Shown: piece after piece, positions 37,414 to 48,846 of the stretch
Position numbering within the stretch: the stretch's first letter is position 1
Layout: each line of letters starts with the position of its first letter
Source of the DNA: Piscicola geometra
Taxonomy: Eukaryota > Annelida > Clitellata > Hirudinida > Piscicolidae
Length of the DNA: 64,000 nt
NCBI GenBank assembly: GCA_943735955.1
Contig: OX030964.1
Coordinates: 2,519,961-2,583,960 of the forward strand
Direction: 5' to 3'
Notes under the pieces: generated by a model
What the model saw: the letters and a program-made list of their open reading frames with translations, nothing else
Databases searched by the model: none
What the model was told of the DNA's origin: nothing
Translations under genes and position numbers: made by a program

Positions 37414-38513
37414 ACTCTGAGAAAAGATACGTCATCTTCAAGAACGCGAATTGCCATGCTATTGTTACGTTGGCATTGTTTATTCTTACGTAAATACCTG
37501 AAAAATCGAAAGCTGCACGCACACACGATGCATGCTTGTTAGAAGTCGCACTAGGTAACCAATCTGACTGGGTACCCGTCGGGAACGGGATGGGACCGGA
37601 AATCAAAATTCTGATGACCGTCATTGGATGTTTACTTAAAAGAATAGATAAAATGAAAAACATGTAACACAATTGTAAACTCATGTATTATTACGAAAAA
37701 CTTTTTGATACCAAAATTAATCTCTTTTCCAAGCTGGAAACAGATGAACTAAATTAGTTTCATCGATTAAATCTTTAAAAAAAATTCTATTAACGTTCTA
37801 GTGAATCAAACAATAGCATGTTTTTCAAGCTCATTTCTTTTGAATGATACTTTTAAGCTAATGAGTTTTCAGATTTTTGTATACATTTAAAGGCTTTTCC
37901 ACAAAGACTTATTTTTTAATGGTTCTTTGCTGATGCTTAGGAGTTTTTAAATATGTAAAACAATATTTCAAACATGATAAAAAAGCTTTAGATTTTCAAA
38001 ACCACAATCATGAGACATTCAAATCGATGGAACTTTGTGCGTCTTTTATTATACAGATTAAAACATGAGCTTAAAAGAGACCAGGCAAGAAAAGCAATGC
38101 TAGAAGGGTTATTATTTCATTTACAAGTGATTTATAGCACTCGATTTAGTCAATTTGAATATATAAATATATTGGGGACAGAAAATTCATAAATGACATA
38201 GATGGTTTAGCTGTAAGTGAAAACAGTATCAAATGGCTGTTTGGTACTATCAAAAAACCAAAAAGGAATAGAGAAAATTGGTTAAAAGCTTTACTGGAGT
38301 GCCACAGAAGTGTTCAAGACTATTAGAGACTGACTGTCTGACTGAATGTATAATCAAAGCACTCGAGTTTTAAAATAAATAATGAAAGTAAGTTATGGAA
38401 AGAGACAAAGCATGCAATTCATGAATGTAACGATAAATAGAAGTGAATGAAGAGAAAAGAATATATGATGAAGACAATGACTTTATAGGTCATAAAAAAT
38501 TTAGAAAAAAAAA
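37414..38513. other. No recognised gene; MITE scrap at 37550-37600
   Basis: A GACTGGGTACCCGTCGGGAA motif links 37550-37600 to the MITE at 57073. A 60-codon plus frame at 38010-38192 has no recognised homologue. A nearby frame at about 38199-38325 (SENSIKWLFGTIKKPKRNRE) looks protein-like but is too short to assign. It could be a transposon relic. Confidence 0.4.
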
Positions 38514-39458
38514 TTACTCCTCATATCCGAGGTAGTAGTCCCACAATTCATCCTGGACGAGAACACTCCTGCTGTCGCTGGCACTGAGGATGCACTCACC
38601 GGAGCTCGAACGACTGGCAGACCAGCAACCTTCCATGCTGAAACACTCCAAAGTGCACTCCAGACCACTTTTTTTTGCCAGTCTGGCCATTTCGAAGTTG
38701 CTCTGGTAGAAGCCTCTGAACATTCGCCACTCGGATGCTCTCTTGATCTCAACTACAAACGCTTCAATCTCGCATATTGTGAGATAACCAGGGGATGGTT
38801 CAGACTGCTGCACGATCAGGTATTTGGAGAAGGGGATGGGAGGAACGCAATACACCGTGAAGGGACCAGTTCCATTAATCGTATTCGGGTATTGGGCGCA
38901 TATATGGTACGTCCCTCTGACCACACCCCTGCCTCCGTAGTCGCTCGTGGAAAGGCCTACGATGAAGCGGTCTAATCGCCTGTAATTATTATTTCTACCA
39001 AAAATGAAAACCTTCCCAATGATGTAGAAGTTCTGCATGTCGCAAAGCCACCAGGTTCCTACGGCTTCCGTGTGAGAGCACGAATGGATTTCGAGGGATG
39101 GACTATAGTTGCCATCCACCGCGTAACTGGCGTTCAGGGTGAAATAAGTGCTGCCTTGTCTGGCAGGCTTGTTCAAGAGGATGTTGAACGAGGAAACTGG
39201 GAGAGCGAACGTTTTTGCATGGAATTAGAATTTTAAAATTAGTAAAGGACAAAAAGCTTTACATTTGTTACTTATGTTTCGGGATAAAAAAGTGCTGGTT
39301 GTTTTGGTTGAGTGTTGAGAATTTATTCATTTTAAAATATATTTTCGTTTTTGAAGTTTCATTAAAAACTTACAATTCATCGAAGAAAAGCTCTGCTGAC
39401 AAACGACGATCAACAAAAAAATAGTTATTGTTCTTTTGCCATTCACATCAAGCAACAT
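38514..39458 (-). CDS. Secreted F-type lectin with PAN/apple-like domain
   Basis: Two exons, about 255 residues. Exon 1 (39374-39458) starts at an ATG and encodes a basic N-terminus plus ITIFLLIVVCQQSFSS, a signal peptide, ending at a strong GTAAGT donor in phase 1. Exon 2 (38514-39196) opens after CTCTCCCAG with FNILLNKPARQGS, then YAVDGN, SCSHTEAVGTWWLCDM and LDRFIVGLS, ending FVVEI: an F-type lectin domain at about residues 32-170. The C-terminal 75 residues (FRGFYQSNFEMARLAKKS, CTLECFSMEGCWSASRSS, CILS) fit a PAN/apple fold with paired cysteines. No membrane span follows, so secretion is expected. It resembles the N-terminal lectin of RPTP copy 2 and may be a relative or a truncated member. 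An alternative in-frame ATG lies at 39482. Confidence 0.85.
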
Positions 39459-39493
39459 TATGTCTGCATCTCTTTCAAGCATGTGTTAAACAG

Positions 39494-39503
39494 GTTTATA
39501 TAC
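39494..39503 (-). promoter_or_regulatory. TATA box of the lectin/PAN gene
   Basis: Minus strand reads GTATATAAACC, a canonical TATA element about 40 nt upstream of the chosen ATG (39458). That predicts a very short 5' UTR and supports that ATG over the one at 39482. Confidence 0.6.
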
Positions 39504-40157
39504 GCACGCATCTGTGCACAAGCGACGTTTTTTTCATATTTTTATTATTTTCGCTTCAATATACAAAAAATATCTCACTGTATATTTGAGTGCATTTTTT
39601 TATTCTCATTAAATCTTAAATCTCAAATCTCGGGTGCTTGCATAGGATTGATAGGTTTAAGAATAAATAAAAAACGGCATTAGAGAAAACGTAAGATGTA
39701 AACAAGAACATTGTTTTAGGCTTTCTAACAGCGGTAGCTCCAAAAATTATTATTTGAACAATAACTGTTACACGATCTTTAATTTTTGCACAATAAATTA
39801 ATTAATAAATTTTTTTAGCCTTTAAGTTTTAGGACGGATAAAAGACTAAAGATTGTGTTCTGTTAATAAATTTCAACTTGAAAAAAGACTCATTTCATAT
39901 ATTTATTTATTTAAACGTATGTTCATTTACATGAATGAAAATATCACTTAAAATCTTTAATGGTTCACAGTATCTAAATTTATTTGCCATTTTGGCAGCC
40001 GCTCAAATAAATTTGTAGAATAAACGGTTTTGACTATAATATATTAAAATTTCAGAATCTTAAGTCTAAATAAAAACTAAATTTAATTAATTAGACTTTT
40101 TTGTAGTGCGAATGTTGGTTGTTTTGAATCTGTCGAGAATGGCCGCAGCAGACCAAG

Positions 40158-40292
40158 ATGGCCGCAGCGAATCAAGTGAGCTGCGACATAAAGGAGAAAG
40201 CCTTCCATAGCAGCAGCAGTACCAGGGTTGGCAAGGACTTCTCCTTCACCCTCTTTCGCAGCCTGGGCACCAGTGGCAAGACAGAAAATTGA
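40158..40292 (+). CDS. Short GC-rich open frame, unknown
   Basis: A 44-codon frame from ATG to TGA (MAAANQVSCDIKEKAF ... VGKDFSFTLFRSLGTSG) in an otherwise AT-rich desert. It is preceded by a second GGCCGCAGCAGACCAAG copy of its own start, so the 5' end is a small duplication. It could be an exon of an unseen gene or a recent pseudogene. No family recognised. Confidence 0.3.
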   Translation: MAAANQVSCDIKEKAFHSSSSTRVGKDFSFTLFRSLGTSGKTEN

Positions 40293-40509
40293 GAAGAATG
40301 ATGATTGTGTTTTGTTGTTTTGAGGATGATGTGGGGATGATTGTGCTGTGGTAGGAGTGTTGGTATTGTGGGGATGATTGAATTTTTTATTTATGGGGAT
40401 AGTGATTTTTTGGCGGTGATTGTCATGGTGGTGTGGGTGAGGTTGGATTATTGAGATTGATTGTTTGTTTATATATATATTTAAATATATATATATACAT
40501 ATATTGGTA

Positions 40510-40605
40510 GTGGTCTAAAAACCGTTTTATTTAACAAATTTATTTGAAGAGCGCTTTTGTTCACTTAGTAAAGGGCGCTATACAAATCATTAGTGATTAA
40601 TTGAT
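40510..40605 (+). mobile_element. LINE 3' end fragment
   Basis: Encodes SLKTVLFNKFI then stop, the CR1/L2-type C-terminus, followed by GCGCTTTTGTTCACTTAGTA and GGGCGCTATACAAATCATTA then TGATTAATTGA. Its last bases match the 3' end of SINE family 1. Confidence 0.8.
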
Positions 40606-40726
40606 TTTTCTGGCCTGTTGAATGTTGTGGATCATCTCATTTTAGCCTGAACTTTTTGTACTTTTAACTCCAATTTTTACCAATAAATTGCATAATTTTT
40701 CCTCTATAGTCTGGCTTATATCTATG

Positions 40727-41609
40727 TAGAGACCGACTGAAACAGATATTTTTAATTCGGCCAAAACCGAAACCGAAATTAAACCAAAATTGAAATTACA
40801 TTTTTGGCCTAAACCGAAACCGAAGCCGAAATTTTTCTCAACTTTTATTAAAAATAAAAAAATAGTATTTAACGATGACAATGCTAGTTTAATAAGTAAA
40901 TCCAAACAAACGGATATTTTAAGCCAAAAAACAACAGTTTTAAGCAAGAATATCTAGAATTCCAGATGTTTGTATATGTCTTACTCGAACAATTAGTCTT
41001 ATGACAACCATAAATCAATCAACCACAATATCTAATAGATATCTAATAGAGATGAGAATCGAACCCAAACTTAATAGTTCGAGTTCGATTCAGAATATAC
41101 ATATAATTACTTTCGTCAATTACATTTTTTTAAACAAACGTTGTTAAAAATAAAATTAACTTAAAATAAGTTTTTTTAAATATCATCATTGAACGTATGC
41201 CAATTAACGTAAATTTCAATACAATGGTTGTTGTTCCAGATGCTTGTATATGTTATTCGAACAATTAGTCTAATGACACCCACAAATCAATCAACCACGA
41301 TATCTAATAGATATCTAATAAAAATGAGAATCGAACTCAAACTTAATAGTTCGAGTTTGATTGAGGATACACAGATATATTCGATAAACTACATAAATAA
41401 ATAAAAATTTCGGTTTCTCGGTAAATATGAGATCTATTTTAGCCGAAACCGAAGTTAAACCGAAATTATAAAATTAGTTTCGGCCGAAACCGTAAATTTG
41501 CCAAAATTGTACATTTTCATTCGACTGAAACCGAAAAATTGCCGAAACTAAGAAAATTGACAATTTCGGCGCCAAAACCGAAACCGAACCGAATTTGGGT
41601 CGGTCTCTA
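40727..41609. mobile_element. Non-autonomous DNA transposon with TAGAGACCGAC ends
   Basis: Ends TAGAGACCGAC (40727) and GTCGGTCTCTA (41609) are perfect inverted repeats. The flanking octamers TATCTATG and TACCTATA agree at 6 of 8 positions, as expected for an aged hAT-type duplication. Subterminal regions are packed with CCGAAACCGAAAT-like motifs on both sides. The middle has a direct repeat of about 130 bp (40968-41100 and 41239-41370). It encodes no transposase. Confidence 0.7.
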
Positions 41610-42135
41610 TACCTATATAATAAGTAGCAAAGTTATTTAATAAGTAACATATAAAAAGCCACTATAAATATTCAATTCAAATCACATAAATTAGCATTAC
41701 TTCCGTCAACTTTTGGGGCTTTACATTATTGAAGTCAACTGAAAAAAAATTAATGTTAGTCTAGTTGCTAGACTCTAGTGATACCCTCATTTTCTCATGA
41801 GCTGAACTAAAAGTTAAAGCCTATAACTTATTTGACATTAAATTAACTTCTTTCCCTACTGGTCCCAGCCTGATTTTTTCTCTCATCTGGCAATGATTCA
41901 ACTTTTGAGACTTCCATGCTTTTCAAAATTATGTGTAGAATCTATAGCAATTCAAAATGAGTAATTTGCCAATGAACAAACTTTTCTTAAAGCTGTAGAG
42001 CCTTTCTCAACTTCAAAATGTATAGTTTAGTTTAGGGAGTTAGAACCACGCAGGTCTTTATAAATAAATATAAAATAATATAATATTTAACTAATATAAT
42101 ACTTCAATGAATACATTAACTAATTCAATAATCAG

Positions 42136-42335
42136 TTGTGTGAACGGGTAGCCGAGTCGGTAACGACTCTCGGCTTGACCAATAATAAAAGGTCGTAGGT
42201 TCAAGTGCAACCAATGCCCTAGAAACCCTAAGGCGCAAATGAAAATATGCAGCATAAGTGGCCTGGAAGCCCGTTTGGGTTATACGCCAATATAAAAATG
42301 CATGTCATTATTATTATTATTATTATTATAATTAT
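42136..42335 (+). mobile_element. tRNA-derived SINE, family 2
   Basis: The head carries an exact A-box TAGCCGAGTCGG and a near-perfect B-box GGTTCAAGTGC, then a body with GGCCTGGAAGCCCGTTTGGG, and ends in (ATT)n. Its 3' portion recurs at 14810, 31567 and 34808. It is inserted directly upstream of the third RPTP fragment. Confidence 0.75.
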
Positions 42336-42357
42336 AAAAGATAATAATCTCTGTCAG

Positions 42358-43160
42358 TGCTGGAGTGGGAAAGACGGGCACCAAGGTTGCCATGGACATT
42401 CTGCTGGAAGAGGGCAAGCAGACAGGCTTTGTGGACCCTCCCACGTGTCTGAGGCAGTTGAGAAGACAACGCAACAAGATGGTCGAGACGGAGGTAGGTG
42501 GTGGTGCTTTGTTGATGCCACAGGGAATATTCGTGTGTTGTGATATATAAATATAAAGGTTAACTTTCTGTTAGAAATCTAAGAACGAAAACTTGTAGAA
42601 TTCGTTTAGTAATTCACATGTTACAACTATTCCTCCCCAGGATCAGTTCCTCTTTTGCTACCGAGTGTTGGCGGCGTGGACAAAGATGGGAGACACTACG
42701 GTGTTCAAGAGAGGCGGTGGAGAGTTGAAGCACTTCATGAATCAGAGCAACCTCCACAGCGCCTTGCAGAATCAGATTCAGGTGCTCTCAGAAGAGGCTT
42801 GATTGAAAGTGCTTTGAAGTTTCTTCATAAAATATCTGCACAAAACTTTAAGCTCAACCGCAAATAAATACTCTGCAGATAAATTGTTCAGTTTTAAATT
42901 ACGTTTAATAACATTATTTATGAAACAAAATGGTCGAGACGGAGGTAGGTGGTGGTTTTTGTAGATGCCACGGGAAATAGTCGTTAATTATGATATATAA
43001 ATATGAAAGTTACTTTAGTGTTGGAAATTTGAAATCCAAAACTTTTAAAAATCGTTTACCGATTTTCACTGTTACAACTTCACCTGAACAGGATCAGTTC
43101 CTTTTTTGCTACCGAGTGTTGGTAGCGTGGACAAAGATGGGAGACACTACGGTGTCATTA
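42358..43160 (+). pseudogene. RPTP copy 3 fragment: P-loop and Q-loop exons
   Basis: 42358-42493 repeats the P-loop exon but reads SAGVGKTGTKVAMD, so the phosphate-binding arginine of GVGRTG is lysine. 42641-42781 repeats the Q-loop exon (DQFLFCYRVLAAWTKMGDTT). A second partial duplicate follows: 42929-42946 is the end of the P-loop exon and 43092-43156 is the start of the Q-loop exon (DQFLFCYRVLVAW), cut by an (ATT)n run. Neither the WPE exon nor D2 accompanies them. These are dispersed partial copies, almost certainly non-functional. They also show what the deleted Q-loop exon of copy 2 looked like. Confidence 0.8.
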
Positions 43161-43649
43161 TTATTATTATTATTAAAAAAATTTAGTTATTTAATTTATA
43201 AAACCACTAAAATTCATGTTTACTTTTATTTTATTTATTTATTTTATTCATAGCTAACCTAAATAATATTGATAGGATGTAAATCTGAAGATGTAGTGAA
43301 GAATTAAACAACGCGCGTCGCGACACACCGGGATAGAGTACACAACGCATCGGAAGTACGGGTTGAGTGGATCGGATAGATTAAACAATGCGTCCTTTGC
43401 CAAATATGGGTCGATTTTCAATTTTCTTTCACTGCTTTATTCAAGAATGAATGAGAAACAAGATTTTAGAACATTTATTTTGATTTCTAAAATATTTAAT
43501 ACTTTTATCTAGTTAAACTTAAACAAATGTGAAATTAGAAAAAAACTTAAAGTAAATTTTAAACTAAATAATGATTTTTCTAATTTTTCACAAAATTTGA
43601 TAAATTAAATTAATTTATAAAAGTTATAGCAATTCATATCTCAAATTAA

Positions 43650-44055
43650 ATGTTTGACGTTTGCGCCAGTTGTCAATAGCATCATCGATGAAACTTCTTC
43701 AATTCGTTCCAGACGGTAATCAGTCGCTCCTTCAGTCCATTGACGTTGTGATTTTGGTTTGGTAGACCCGCTGCTTCATTTCTTCCCAAATTTTAAAGTC
43801 AATGGGGTTAAGATTTGGAGTGTTTGGAGGCCATAGATTTGGGATAATGAATGCAAGTGTTTCTTGCTTTAACAAGCTGACTGTCTGGCGCACCATCTTG
43901 CTGGCAGACGAAAAAGTTACCTGAAATGTTTCTTATCACAGACAGTAGCTTTTCTTTCAACAGCACATCTCTGTGATATGCGCCATTAATTTTAACTCAA
44001 GGCGCCAAAAAATCAGATGCGTTCGGCCAAGCTTTGACACGACTACAGAAACCAT
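43650..44055 (-). pseudogene. Tc1/mariner transposase relic
   Basis: Minus-strand blocks in order: VKINGAYHRDVLLKEKLLSV, then FFVCQQDGAPDSQLVKAR, then (frame changed) WPPNTPNLNPIDFKIWEEMK and KQRVYQTK. These are the mariner catalytic landmarks QQDGAP and WPP-SPDLNPIDF-W. Stops and frameshifts interrupt it and the terminal repeats were not identified. The HTH N-terminus is absent. Confidence 0.82.
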
Positions 44056-44059
44056 CACC

Positions 44060-45524
44060 GACTGGCTGAAAGTTGAACGCGTTTGCAACAGAGAAAATTT
44101 TTATAAAATAAATATAAAAAGTAACGATTTTAACATTGAAAACCTGAATAAAAAAATTTAAATTTTTATAAAATCGAAAAGTAAAAATATTTTGTGTTTT
44201 ATAAAATGGGTTTTTTCTTATTTTACACTTTAAGTTTCGTTAGATAAAAGTACTGCATATTAAAGATATAAATTCGAGATAAATTTTAGGAAATCTTATT
44301 CCTCATTTTTTTCTGAGTAAAATAGTGGAGAAAATTGAAGATCGATTAATATTTACCAAAGTTATAAACATATATACAGTGGCATGCTTTTTTTTGCCCA
44401 CAGTGTACATTTCCAGGCGCAGATCTAAAGGGTGTCTGAAGGAAGTACAAAAATTTTGTTTGAATTTTGTCCTACTCACAATAAATTAAAAAAATAAAAA
44501 TATGAAGTGGAAAATATTCAGCACACGCTCTCTTTCTTTTTATTTCGGCTGCTCCCATCAGGGGTTTCCAAATGTTTCTTCTACTCACTTTTTTAATATT
44601 TCCTCTCATCACGCCCATGTCTTCTTTTTCCTTTGACTTTTCCTGCATTCTGTTTCTGTGATAATACTTATTCGGAGTTTCTTTTCTTCTAGCTTCATCG
44701 ATCGTTAGTATAAATTCTTTATTTTTAAGTATTTAAACCTATTCATCATTTAATGGACAATGACTTTCACTAATGTTTTGTAGACAATTCAAGAGGCACG
44801 CAACAAGCGAAAAATGATACAGGAGAGAATGAAATATTAAGAGTTTTAATAAAACTTTAAAAATAAAGCATAATAAAAAGGGATATATGACTTCTATATA
44901 CATTATAGTGAGCTTTTCAAGTCAAATGCATGTAAAAAAATTGTTTAAAAAATGTTTATCGATTAAGAAAAAATTTAAAAAAGGTTTTTGAATTACAAAA
45001 GAGTTTTTTCAATGGAATACGTATGACAATTATTCAAAAAAATAGAAGTTGTACAAAATTTTTACAAATAATTTTTGAAAGTTTCAAAAAAAGTGAATAG
45101 TAACTCGAGAAGTACTTTTTATTGTCTCCATTTCAAAATATGTATTCTGTAGTTAAGTAACTAAAGAATATAAAATAGAGTTGATGTTAGCTTCAATGAA
45201 ATCGGACTGTGGTCTTTTTTTATTCAGACTCCCATTTCGGTTCCAAGTTTGTTGACCCATTCCCGCTTGTCCTCAGAATGTTAATTCCAGTTTCATCCTT
45301 CTCCAGCAACTTAATTCGGTCCCAACCCGTTCCAGAAAAATGTATTTGAATGAGTTAGAGTTTATTTAAAGAAAAATTCAGAACTATTAACTAGCTATAG
45401 AAAATTAAACTTATTACCGTAAAATAATAATTTTTTCGAATAATTTTAACCTTAGACCACTTAATTTTTTTTTAAACTTTTGTCGGACGTAATTGATTCA
45501 TACTAATAAGATGCGACTCCACAC
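44060..45524. other. AT-rich stretch without recognised gene
   Basis: No exon, RNA gene or clear transposon terminus was seen. A TCCCATTTCGGTTCCAAG-type motif near 45230-45310 weakly resembles the MITE family of 57073. Confidence 0.4.
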
Positions 45525-46100
45525 CAAAGTGTGACATTTGTTCCCAAAATATAAAAATCAAAATTCATTTACAAAATTCAGATTTTAATATTATTTCTAT
45601 AAATTTCATAATACATTAACATTAAAATAAATATAAAAAAATCATAATAAATATTTAAATAAATGACTAGGCCTATCATGTCGAAGTTGCGAAAATGCAG
45701 CATTGATTTATAATAACATTGGAAACGTTTTAAAAGTTCTTTTAAATAATAAAAAATAAAATTTAATTATTAACTATATTTTCACCCTGAAATTAAAACT
45801 AAATTTTTATTAAAAAAACTAAAATCATACGAAAAAATTGAAAAGTTATTTAAGCGAGGAAAGATTATTTTAAGAAATGATAAATGTGAACCGGAATAAA
45901 TGGTTATAAATATGAAAATTAAAATAAAACTTGTTAGATTTTAACATTTCTAAATTTGTGTAAAAAAATGTTAAACAACTCGATATTAAAACAGCAAAAA
46001 TATATAAAAAGTGACGTTGCGAAAACGCAACAGCGGCGGTTTTTTAACATTTTATACTAAAGTTGAGCCCCTTCAGCATTTTTGGATGGTTGCGCCCCTG
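45525..46100 (+). mobile_element. hAT relic (family of 7392), right half
   Basis: Starts near ATATAAAAATCAAAATTCAT and ends at GGTTGCGCCCCTG (46100), preceded by AACGCAACAGCGGCGG, as in the other relics. The left half, including the transposase, is missing. Confidence 0.75.
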
Positions 46101-46421
46101 AAGATAGGTGGAGGTAAGTGAGTGAGAGAGTAAGAAAGAGTGAGGGAAGGGAGTTGACAAACTCCTTTGATAAAAAGTCTACAGTCCTTAGAAAAACTAT
46201 TAGTTGATAACTGAAACAGTTTCTGTAGTAATGCTTTCATCACAATTATCACCATCATCATCATCAGCAGCATCAACATCAGGATCCTGTGACGTTGGTG
46301 AGGTTGGTTTGCATGGTGGGCTCTCCATGGGGGCGTTGGGAAACCGAGGACCCTAAATACAGTGAGTCAAATGGCAAGTGAAATACATCTTACAAGGCGT
46401 TCTTCTCAAAAATATTGAATT

Positions 46422-46610
46422 TTGAACTTCACCTTTGCCATTATTGAACGCTGTAGAGCTGCAAGACTGGCAAGAGCTCATGATCTCTACAGAGATCTGA
46501 ATCGTCAATTGCTCAGACAAAAAACCGACATGAGCAGAAAACACAGGCAGAGAAGGGAAAGTGAATGGGCAAGTGGCCAGTATCTGCGGTGTATTTCCCA
46601 GAGCTGGTGA
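46422..46610 (+). CDS. Arg-rich open frame, possible exon
   Basis: A 62-codon frame, AIIERCRAARLARAHDLY then RQLLRQKTDMSRKHRQRRES to SQSW stop, strongly helical and basic and of higher GC than its surroundings. An opposite-strand frame also exists. It resembles basic linker segments of retroelement proteins as much as a host exon. No family assigned. Confidence 0.3.
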   Translation: MNFTFAIIERCRAARLARAHDLYRDLNRQLLRQKTDMSRKHRQRRESEWASGQYLRCISQSW

Positions 46611-46636
46611 AAACGCTGGATTCGCGGGATGCAGTC

Positions 46637-46733
46637 GATTCACCCTTTAACCGATTCACCCCATAACCGATTCACCCCATAACCGATTCGCCCCATAACC
46701 GATTCACCCTTCAACCGATTCACCCCTTAAAAT
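46637..46733. repeat. 16-bp minisatellite, six copies
   Basis: Unit ACCGATTCACCCCATA repeated about six times with small changes (CTTT, CTTCA, GCCCC). It lies between the Arg-rich frame and the AT-rich arrays. Confidence 0.9.
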
Positions 46734-46974
46734 AGTTAAAAACGGACTTTATTATTTATAGGTTATTGCTAAAACAAAATAATAAATTATTATTTTTTAA
46801 ATAATGAAAAAATAAAAAACTATAATTTGTTCAAATAGATAAAAAACGATGAAAAAATTATAAAATTAATAAATACATTTATTTAAAAAGATAAAATATA
46901 TGGCAAATTATTTTTTAAAATTATTTTTTAAAATTATAAAATATATCTAAAAAAATATATCTAAAAACTATAAC

Positions 46975-47400
46975 ATATTTTTTAAATTATAAAATATTAA
47001 AAAAATTATAAAATATTAAAAAAATTATAAAATATTTAAAAAATTATAAAATATTAAAAAAATTATAAAATATTTAAAAAATTTTAAAATATTTAAAAAA
47101 TTATAAAATATTAAAAAATTATTAAATATTTAAAAAATTATAAAATATTAAAAAAAGTATAAAATATTGAAAAAATTATAAAATATGAAAAAAATGACAA
47201 AATATTTAAAAAATTATAAAATATGAAAAAAATTATAAAATATAAAAAAAAGTATAAAATATTTAAAGAAATTATAAAATATTAAAAAATTATAAAATAT
47301 TTAAAAAAGGATAAAATATTAAAAAAATTATAAAATATTTAAAAAAGTATAAAATATAAAAAAATGATAAAATATTAAAAAAATTATAAAGTATTAAAAA
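46975..47400. repeat. AT-only tandem array, about 18-bp unit
   Basis: Degenerate TTATAAAATATTAAAAAA units, about 23 copies, passing directly into the next array. Essentially no G or C. Confidence 0.88.
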
Positions 47401-48846
47401 AACTATAAAATAAATAGATAATTATAAAATAAATAGATAATTATAAAATAAATAGATAATTATAAAATAAATAGATAATTATAAAATAAATAGATAATTA
47501 TAAAATAAATAGATAATTATAAAATAAATAGATAATTATAAAATAAATAGATAATTATAAAATAAATAGATAATTATAAAATAAATAGATAATTATAAAA
47601 TAAATAGATAATTATAAAATAAATAGATAATTATAAAATAAATAGATAATTATAAAATAAATAGATAATTATAAAATGAAAAGATATTTATAAAATGAAA
47701 AGATAATTATAAAATAAATAGGTATTTATAAAATAAATAGATAATTATAAAATAAATAGATAATTATAAAATAAATAGATAATTATAAAATAAATAGATA
47801 ATTTTAAAATAAATAGATAATTATAAAATAAAAAGATAATTATAAAATAAAAAGATAACTATAAAATAAAAAGATAAGTATAAAATAAATAGATAATTAG
47901 AAAATAAATAGATAATTAGAAAATAAATAGATAATTATAAAATAAATAGATAAATATAAAATAAATAGATAATTATAAAATAAATAGATAATTATAAAAT
48001 AAATATATAATTATGAAATAAATAGATAATTATAAAATAAATAGATAATTATAAAATAAATAGATAATTATAAAATAAACAGATAATTATAAAATAAATA
48101 GATAATTATAAAATAAATAGATAATTATAAAATGAATAGATCATTATAAAATAAATAGATCATTATAAAATAAATAGATCATTATAAAATAAATAGATCA
48201 TTATAAAATAAATAGATAATTATGAAATAAATAGATAATTAAAAAATAAATAGATAATTAAAAAATAAATAGATAATTAAAAAATAAATAGATAATTAAA
48301 AAATAAATAGATAATTTAAAAATAAATAGATAATTAAAAAATAAATAGATAATTATAAAATAAATAGATAATTATAAAATAAATAGATAATTATAAAATA
48401 AATAGATAATTATAAAATAAATAGATACTTATAAAAGAAATAGATAATTATAAAAGAAATAGATAATTATAAAATTAATAGATAATTATAGAATTAAACG
48501 ATAATTATAAAATTAATAGATAATTATAAAATTAATAGATAATTATAAAATAAATAGATAATTATAAAATAAATAGATAATTATAAAAGAAATAGATAAT
48601 TATAAAAGAAATAGATAATTATAAAAGAAATAGATAATTATAAAATAAATAGATAATTATAAAATAAATAGATAATTATAGAAGAAATAGATAATTATAG
48701 AATAAATAGATAATTATAAAATTAATAGATAATTTTAAAATTAATAGATAATTATAAAATTAATAGATAATTTTAAAATTAATAGATAATTATAAAATTA
48801 ATAGATAATTATAAAATTAATAGATAATTCTAAAATTAATAGATAA
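47401..48846. repeat. 19-bp AT-rich minisatellite, about 75 copies
   Basis: Unit GATAATTATAAAATAAATA with a clear 19-bp period (for example successive GATAATT starts at 47474 and 47493). Variant blocks such as GATCATTATAAAAT and GATAATTAAAAAAT are clustered, which suggests local copying. It ends abruptly in reverse transcriptase coding sequence at about 48846. Confidence 0.95.

Noticed and set aside
42136..42215. tRNA-Leu or tRNA-Ser gene
   Set aside because: Good A-box, but the acceptor stem does not pair and the sequence continues into a repeated SINE body with an ATT tail.
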